A DNA stretch of 64,000 bases, taken from assembly GCA_965214235.1 (NCBI GenBank), contig CBDCBH010000002.1, forward strand, positions 1,116,001-1,180,000. The letters are read 5' to 3'. The translations under genes were made by a program, and so were the position numbers. Position 1 is the stretch's first letter. The number at the start of each line of letters is the position of its first letter. This DNA comes from Ilyomonas sp965214235. Lineage in GTDB: Bacteria; Bacteroidota; Bacteroidia; Chitinophagales; Chitinophagaceae. The notes under the pieces are model-generated. The model was not told where the DNA came from. It saw only the letters and a program-made list of their open reading frames with translations, and ran no database searches. Shown here piece by piece: positions 58,993 through 64,000 of the stretch.

Positions 58993-59685
58993 ATGGCTTT
59001 AATTAACATACAGAATTTATCAAAATGGATAACCATTGGCGGTACGCGCACTTTTATTTTAAAAGATATTAGTGTTGCAGTAAATGAAGGCGAATTTATT
59101 TCTATCATGGGTCCGTCCGGTTCAGGAAAATCAAGCCTGCTAAACATTATCGGCATGTTGGATGAGCCATCTGAAGGAAAATATCTTTTTCAAAACGAAG
59201 ATGTTTTTTCTATGAAAGAAAAGCAGCGCGCGCAGCTTTATAAAACGCACATTGGCTTTGTGTTTCAGGCGTATCATTTAATTGATGAACTTACTGTTTT
59301 TGAAAACATTGAAACGCCGCTCATCTACCAAAATCATAAGTCGTCTGAACGAAAAGCTATTGTTGCCGATATTCTCGACAGGTTTAATATTGTAGGTAAA
59401 AAGGATTTATTCCCCACACAATTATCCGGCGGTCAGCAACAGTTGGTTGGCATTGCCCGGGCGTTGGTTGCCAACCCAAAATTAATACTGGCAGATGAGC
59501 CAACCGGCAACTTAAATTCAAAGCAGGGCGAAGAAATTATGCAGTTGTTTACAAAGCTGAACAAGGAAGAAAACGTAACCATCATTCAGGTAACGCACAG
59601 TGAAAAAAACGCCGCTTATGGCAACCGGATTATTCACTTACTGGATGGCAGAATTGAAAAAATTGAAACGGCTGAAAAAGTATGA
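58993..59685 (+). CDS. ABC transporter ATP-binding protein, MacB/LolD type
   Basis: Cytosolic ATPase of a type VII ABC system. Walker A GPSGSGKS, Q-loop VFQAYHLI, signature LSGGQQQLVGIARAL (Val-Gly where Arg-Val is common), Walker B LILADEPTGN and H-loop VTHSE. It matches the MacB/LolD class in length (about 230 residues). No permease follows: the next gene is a TolC channel, 30 bases later. The cognate FtsX-like permease and adaptor are missing here; the LolC/E-like permease at 16287 is a possible but unproven partner. The start is fixed by the promoter just upstream. Confidence 0.88.
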   Translation: MALINIQNLSKWITIGGTRTFILKDISVAVNEGEFISIMGPSGSGKSSLLNIIGMLDEPSEGKYLFQNEDVFSMKEKQRAQLYKTHIGFVFQAYHLIDELTVFENIETPLIYQNHKSSERKAIVADILDRFNIVGKKDLFPTQLSGGQQQLVGIARALVANPKLILADEPTGNLNSKQGEEIMQLFTKLNKEENVTIIQVTHSEKNAAYGNRIIHLLDGRIEKIETAEKV

Positions 59686-59715
59686 CCAAACCAAACTAAA
59701 CAATTGTTTTATTCA

Positions 59716-61164
59716 ATGCAGAAAAGTATGAAGACATTATTTTTACAGGCGTTTGTTTTTATTATATTATCAACCCGATGTTATGCGCAGGATTCAACTG
59801 CAACAGGCGTTACGCTTACTTTACAGGAGTGCATTGAAACTGCAATAAAAAATAACATCGATGTAAAACGAAGCGATTATTCGTCAGAGATTGATAAAAC
59901 AAATGTAGGGTTAGCAAAAGGCCAGGTATTACCATTTGTTAATGGCTCTTTTTCACAAGGCAGCAATCAGGGTCGTAATATCAATCCTTACACTAATACT
60001 TACATTAATCAAAGCGTAAATTTCGCCAGTTATGCGTTAGGCGGATCGCTTACTATTTTCAATGGGTTGAATCTTGAAAACAGCATTAAACAATACAAGT
60101 TAAGCTGGGAAGCAGGCAAGATGGATGCACAACAGCAACGCGATTTTGTTACCATCAACGTAATACTTGCTTACCTCTCTGTATTGAGCAACCAGGATCA
60201 ACTAACGCTTGCCGAACAACAGGCTGATGTAAGCCGTAAGCAGGTAGAACGTTTGCATATTTTAAACAAAGAAGGCGCCGTTGCACCATCGGCTTATTAC
60301 GACTTAAAAGGGCAGCTTGCAACGGATGAATTGAATATCATCAATACAAAAAATGCGTTGGAAACTGCAAAGGTGAGCCTTGCGCAACTGATGAATGTGC
60401 CTTACGTTGAAAACATTATTTTAGAACGCATTTATAACGATAAAACGCCGGTTGTTTACGCAGGGCAGGTGAATGATATTTATAATTCGGCGGAGAAAAA
60501 TCTTGCCATAATAAAAGCTGTTGAACTGCATCATACAAGCGCGGTAAAAAGTGTGAAAGCAGCGAAAGGTCTTTTGTATCCGCGATTGAGTTTGAATGGC
60601 GGTTTGGGCACCAATTATTCAAGTGCAGCCACCCTTCAGCAGTTTGTTTCAACAAGCGATGTGGCGAGCGATAATTATGTACTTCTCAACAACCAAAAAG
60701 TTCCGGTGTATTCGCCTTCGCCGGTTTATACTTCTTCAAAAATTACTTATGGCGACCAATGGAAAAACAATTTCAATTCTTATGTGAGTATTGCGGTTAC
60801 CATTCCTTTGTTAAACGGTTTGCAAACGCACACCCGCATTAAGCAGGCGCAGATAACTGCCGATGAAACGGCGTTTATAGAAACCACTACCAAAACACAA
60901 TTGAGGCAATCTATCGAGCAGGCTTATGTAAATAATAAATCGTCTTATCAGCGTTATCAAACATTAAGCGAACAGGTTGAAGACTTCAACGAATCGTTTC
61001 GCGAAGCGCAAATAAAATTTGAAGCCGGTGTATTTACGTCAGTTGATTTCTTAGTGATAAAAACGAATTTAGACAGATCAAAAACAAACCTTATTTCTGC
61101 GCAATACGATTACATCTTACGCAGCAAAATTTTAGATTATTATCAATCGAAACCTTTGTGGTGA
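59716..61164 (+). CDS. TolC-family outer-membrane protein (second copy)
   Basis: Outer-membrane channel protein of the TolC family, second in the window. Signal peptide, with the mature part starting near QDSTATG, then the OMF helices with VTLTLQECIETAIKNNIDVKRS and late FEAGVFTSVDFLVIKTNLDRSKTNL. Length 483 residues is normal. ATG 59716 and ATG 59728 are both possible starts; the latter gives a slightly tidier signal peptide. It follows an ABC ATPase gene in one operon, so an ABC-driven efflux or secretion route is expected, but no adaptor gene is present. It converges on the aldo/keto reductase gene with a 16-base gap. Confidence 0.9.
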   Translation: MQKSMKTLFLQAFVFIILSTRCYAQDSTATGVTLTLQECIETAIKNNIDVKRSDYSSEIDKTNVGLAKGQVLPFVNGSFSQGSNQGRNINPYTNTYINQSVNFASYALGGSLTIFNGLNLENSIKQYKLSWEAGKMDAQQQRDFVTINVILAYLSVLSNQDQLTLAEQQADVSRKQVERLHILNKEGAVAPSAYYDLKGQLATDELNIINTKNALETAKVSLAQLMNVPYVENIILERIYNDKTPVVYAGQVNDIYNSAEKNLAIIKAVELHHTSAVKSVKAAKGLLYPRLSLNGGLGTNYSSAATLQQFVSTSDVASDNYVLLNNQKVPVYSPSPVYTSSKITYGDQWKNNFNSYVSIAVTIPLLNGLQTHTRIKQAQITADETAFIETTTKTQLRQSIEQAYVNNKSSYQRYQTLSEQVEDFNESFREAQIKFEAGVFTSVDFLVIKTNLDRSKTNLISAQYDYILRSKILDYYQSKPLW

Positions 61165-61180
61165 TTTTGTGTAAGTAACA

Positions 61181-62134
61181 TTACATATCACTTGCTTTAT
61201 TTACAATATTCAAAGCATCTTCATCTAAAACCAAGTCTGCCGCATCGGTCAGCGACTTTAATTGTTGTTTGCTCGTTGCGCTTGCAATAGGTGCTGCTAC
61301 AGCCGGCTGTGCTATCAGCCACGCTAACGAAACTGTTGCTGGTGTTGTGTTATAGCGTTTTGAAACTTCATCCAGGGCGTGTAAAATTGCAAAGCCTCGT
61401 TTGTTTAAATACTTCTTAATGCCGCCTCCGCGTTGGCTTTTACCAAGATCCGCTTCGCTACGATATTTGCCCGTTAAAAAACCGCTTGCTAATGAAAAAT
61501 AAGTGATAACACTAACATGGTTTTCTAAGCAAATTTGCTGATATGCTTCTTCAAAGTGCTTACGTTCATACAAATTGTATTCAGGCTGTAAAGTTTGATA
61601 GCAAGCATACCTTTTTTCTTTACTTATTTGTAAAGATTTGACCAACCGCTCTGCACTCATATTGGATGTGCCAATCCATCTTATTTTACCTGACTCTTTC
61701 AACTTTTGATAAGCTTCCAGCGCCTCATCAACCGGCAAACTTTCGTCATCGAAATGCGTTTGATACAGGTCAATATAATCGGTTTGCAGGCGTTGCAACG
61801 ATTTATCGGCTTCTTTCAAAATATAATCTTTGCGCAATGTTTTGCCATCACCTTCACCCATATCGCTGCCAACTTTTGTTGCAACAATAACATCGTTTCT
61901 TTTTCCTCTTTTGTGTAGCCAGTTGCCAATTATGGTTTCACTTTCCCCACCTTTATTTCCCTGCTTCCAGCGACTATATACATCCGCTGTATCAATGAAA
62001 TTACAACCAGAACCAATAAACGCATCCAGTATTTCAAACGAAGTATTTTCATCTATCGTCCAGCCAAACACATTGCAACCAAAACAAACCGGTGATACAT
62101 ATAAATCAGAGTTACCCAACTGTTTTTTATTCAT
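61181..62134 (-). CDS. Aldo/keto reductase
   Basis: NADPH-dependent oxidoreductase with the (beta/alpha)8 AKR fold. The catalytic tetrad is Asp48 and Tyr53 (FIDTADVYS), Lys87 (VATKVGSD) and His127 (DLYQTHFDD). The later segments LVKSLQISKEKRYACYQTLQ and ASGFLTGKYRSE match YghZ/YajO-type members. Length 317 residues is standard. The natural substrate is unknown; aldehydes or sugar-derived ketones are typical. It converges on the TolC gene and is divergent from ispD, 107 bases apart. Confidence 0.93.
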   Translation of the reverse strand: MNKKQLGNSDLYVSPVCFGCNVFGWTIDENTSFEILDAFIGSGCNFIDTADVYSRWKQGNKGGESETIIGNWLHKRGKRNDVIVATKVGSDMGEGDGKTLRKDYILKEADKSLQRLQTDYIDLYQTHFDDESLPVDEALEAYQKLKESGKIRWIGTSNMSAERLVKSLQISKEKRYACYQTLQPEYNLYERKHFEEAYQQICLENHVSVITYFSLASGFLTGKYRSEADLGKSQRGGGIKKYLNKRGFAILHALDEVSKRYNTTPATVSLAWLIAQPAVAAPIASATSKQQLKSLTDAADLVLDEDALNIVNKASDM

Positions 62135-62241
62135 AAAACTGTTTTATTATAACGCATGAAAACATTATTCCAAAAAACCAACTAACAGGATGGATACACA
62201 ATATGAACCAAAAAGATAGATAAATTTTCTTTCTTTACAGG

Positions 62242-62919
62242 ATGGAAAAATATGCTGTAATTGTTGCCGGCGGTTCAGGTTTGCGAATGAGAAATGCAAT
62301 ACCAAAACAGTTTTTGTTTTTACAAAACAAGCCGGTTTTATGGCATACAATACATGCTTTTCAGCAAGCTTTTGATGATATAAACATTGTGCTTGTTATT
62401 CCCCAAAATAACCAGTATCAACAGTTGATACAAAGTTTTTTATCGGATAAAATTGTAACCGTTACTGGTGGTGAAACGCGGTTTCATTCCGTTAAAAATG
62501 GCTTGGAAAAAGTGCCGGATCATTCAGTTGTTTTTGTGCATGATGGTGTGCGCTGCCTTGTATCGCAACAGCTTATTCATCGTTGTTATGAACAAACTAT
62601 AGTAAAAACAAACGCTATTCCGGTTATAGCTGCAATGGATAGTTTGCGCATTGAAAATAACAACTCGCATTGTGTTATAGAACGCGCAAAAATTAAGCTG
62701 GTACAAACGCCGCAAACATTTATTTCAACCGATTTAAAAAAGGCTTTTATGCAACCTTACCAGGATATTTTTACCGATGAAGCTACCGTAATGGAAGCGT
62801 TTGGCAAAGAAGTTTTTTTGATAGAAGGTGAGTATGAAAATATAAAAATTACACAACCGATTGACCTTGTAATAGCAGAAAAAATATTAGAGCAACGATC
62901 ACCTTTTCAGCAGTTGTAA
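62242..62919 (+). CDS. ispD: 2-C-methyl-D-erythritol 4-phosphate cytidylyltransferase
   Basis: Third enzyme of the MEP isoprenoid pathway, forming CDP-methylerythritol. Signatures: AGGSGLRMRNAIPKQFLFL (nucleotide loop with Arg and Lys), HDGVRCLVS, and QTPQTFIS with TDEATVMEA. At 225 residues it has the normal single-domain length. The 3' end overlaps the FemAB-like gene on the opposite strand by 21 bases. ispF is not adjacent. It is divergent from the aldo/keto reductase gene. Confidence 0.95.
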   Translation: MEKYAVIVAGGSGLRMRNAIPKQFLFLQNKPVLWHTIHAFQQAFDDINIVLVIPQNNQYQQLIQSFLSDKIVTVTGGETRFHSVKNGLEKVPDHSVVFVHDGVRCLVSQQLIHRCYEQTIVKTNAIPVIAAMDSLRIENNNSHCVIERAKIKLVQTPQTFISTDLKKAFMQPYQDIFTDEATVMEAFGKEVFLIEGEYENIKITQPIDLVIAEKILEQRSPFQQL

Positions 62920-63822
62920 CGGGAAAGGAAGATGATTGAAATGATAATGAAAATACGGTTGATTAGTGGCGCCGAACGATTGATAAAAAGCTTTTATTCC
63001 TGGCACATCAGAGCCTTCAAAATCAAGTATCATACGGCTTTCAGCATGTTGCTGAATTATATTATCCAATAAAAAATGCATCGCATTTACTTTTCTTCCT
63101 TCCGTAGTTGTTGAAGGAAGAATATTGTAAATGCGGTTATCATCTTTAAAAAATAAAGCGCTCGCAACAAGATCTGTTTCCTCTTTGTAAACATTGCCAA
63201 CAAAACATTGTTGTGAAAGAAGTAAATAAACAGCAAGTGTTTTTAATTGTTGAAAGTTCTTCTTTTTTATTTGTGGTAACCGATGAGAATAGATGTTTTG
63301 AAATAACAAAACAGAGCCTTCAACATCATCACTTATTTTAAAAGACAGTTTGTTTTTACTCCATTTTTTTAGCTTCGTTTGCAAGTGTTTATTGTAATTT
63401 TTATAAATGTTTTTGTAAGAAGAAGATAAAGAGAGTACATAATTTTCCGCGCATCTAACATTGGGCAAAACACTTGTTACATTATTTTCAGAATTGAAAA
63501 AGAAATCGCCATATTGAATATATTTTATGGCTACGGTTATCACTTCTTTCAACAATTTATCATCGTAATTTCCAAATAAACCCAACTGTTGAATAAAGGG
63601 AACATCGTAAGCATAGCGGATGCCTAATTTCCTACGAAACGGCAATGGCATAACCGCTTTATAATCGTTCACAACAATGCCAGCCCAACTGTCAGTTATC
63701 AATTGCAGGTAGTCAAAATATGCATAAATTATTGTGTTGTTAGCAGCGTGTAAGCAGGCATTCCATTTCTGTTTGTCAATTTGTTGAGATGATAAAATTT
63801 GTATAGAATTTTGTAAAGACAT
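62899..63822 (-). CDS. FemAB/GNAT-like acyltransferase-fold protein
   Basis: A 307-residue cytosolic protein. The last third reads LDFEGSDVPGIKAFYQSFGA, the hallmark of the FemAB-like GNAT group in Bacteroidota (DFEGS, then FxxSFGA), with substrate-side segments MPLPFRRKLGIRYAYDVPFIQQLG in the first half. Such proteins transfer amino acyl or acyl groups, often to cell-wall or surface structures, but the substrate is unknown. It lies just after the truncated gene at the window edge (five bases between stop and start), so they probably form an operon. Its 3' end overlaps ispD by 21 bases. Confidence 0.8.
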   Translation of the reverse strand: MSLQNSIQILSSQQIDKQKWNACLHAANNTIIYAYFDYLQLITDSWAGIVVNDYKAVMPLPFRRKLGIRYAYDVPFIQQLGLFGNYDDKLLKEVITVAIKYIQYGDFFFNSENNVTSVLPNVRCAENYVLSLSSSYKNIYKNYNKHLQTKLKKWSKNKLSFKISDDVEGSVLLFQNIYSHRLPQIKKKNFQQLKTLAVYLLLSQQCFVGNVYKEETDLVASALFFKDDNRIYNILPSTTTEGRKVNAMHFLLDNIIQQHAESRMILDFEGSDVPGIKAFYQSFGATNQPYFHYHFNHLPFPLQLLKR

Positions 63823-63827
63823 ATTGC

Positions 63828-64000
63828 TTACAAAGGCAAATTGCGGTTTAATTTATTAGGTTGTAACTGGTGTAAATTAAAACTAAAAGAAAGAGTATGA
63901 ACAATGCGTTTGGTGGGATAAAACGACTTGTAGTAATCGCTAAATACTTTGCTGTAAACAACCGGCAAATACACGCTGAGTGCGGATTTCAGAAAGGACA
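63828..64000 (-). CDS. C-terminal end of an unknown protein, cut by the window edge
   Basis: A minus-strand frame is open from the window end to TAA at 63830-63828, giving 57 codons that read like a protein tail with alternating hydrophobic and polar residues (IVHTLSFSFNLHQLQ, then a basic end). It might be the last strands of a barrel or a large secreted protein. The FemAB-like gene begins five bases later on the same strand, which supports an operon. The family cannot be named from this piece. Confidence 0.65.
   Translation of the reverse strand, partial: SFLKSALSVYLPVVYSKVFSDYYKSFYPTKRIVHTLSFSFNLHQLQPNKLNRNLPL

Overview
The window looks like chromosomal DNA of a Bacteroidota bacterium, most likely from the Chitinophagaceae or a close relative. 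The evidence is an AT-rich sequence, several promoters of the Bacteroidota type (TTTG, about 20 bases, TAnnTTTG), few Shine-Dalgarno sequences, and genes typical of the phylum: a TamL-type Omp85 lipoprotein, a PorE-like TPR/propeller/OmpA protein, a tricorn-like protease and a GH3-family adenylating enzyme. The assignment is by recognition, not by search. I saw no rRNA, tRNA, CRISPR array, prophage or intact insertion sequence.

Layout. 1-8 kb: xth, a secreted serine hydrolase, a quinone-oxidoreductase-like enzyme, an acetate transporter, and a tricorn-like protease split by one in-frame TAA. 8.4-10.1 kb: a repeat-rich patch with a decayed AraC regulator, DUF1415, a duplicated ~91-bp sequence and three copies of a hairpin repeat. 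10-18 kb: tamL, a SpoU methyltransferase, a hydrolase with a fascin-like domain, an acyltransferase, a LolC/E-like permease, a ruined beta-barrel gene and an HNH protein. 18.4-23.5 kb: a self-contained efflux regulon (TolC, HlyD, EmrB-like MFS, TetR) whose two ends carry the same palindromic operator. 23.6-32 kb: MscS and a DUF58 / transglutaminase / MoxR / small protein / TPR-protein cluster on the minus strand. 32-46 kb: a methyltransferase, PorE-like OmpA protein, zinc peptidase, FAD oxidoreductase, lipB, GH3 enzyme, acyl-CoA dehydrogenase, helix-hairpin-helix protein, metallo-hydrolase, ftsE, fabG and a glycosyltransferase. 46-64 kb: a LuxR fossil, tatC, a CNNM/CorC protein, M23 peptidase, a decayed nucleotidyltransferase cassette, acyl-CoA ligase, CPBP protease, fructose-bisphosphate aldolase, a lone Mrr nuclease, PAP2 phosphatase, lpxB with a small translated insertion, an ABC ATPase with TolC, aldo/keto reductase, ispD and a FemAB-like protein. 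Genes at both window edges are cut.

Most genes are housekeeping or envelope functions. I did not find a convincing new multi-gene system. The unusual signals are the density of gene fossils (tricorn, AraC, beta-barrel, glucanotransferase tail, LuxR, nucleotidyltransferase), the shared efflux operators, a 14-base motif (TTTTACTnCATTTT) found nine times, and an inverted-repeat-bounded insertion read in frame inside lpxB. Starts were moved from the longest possible reading frame where a promoter, operator or family N-terminus argued for it; each case is noted.
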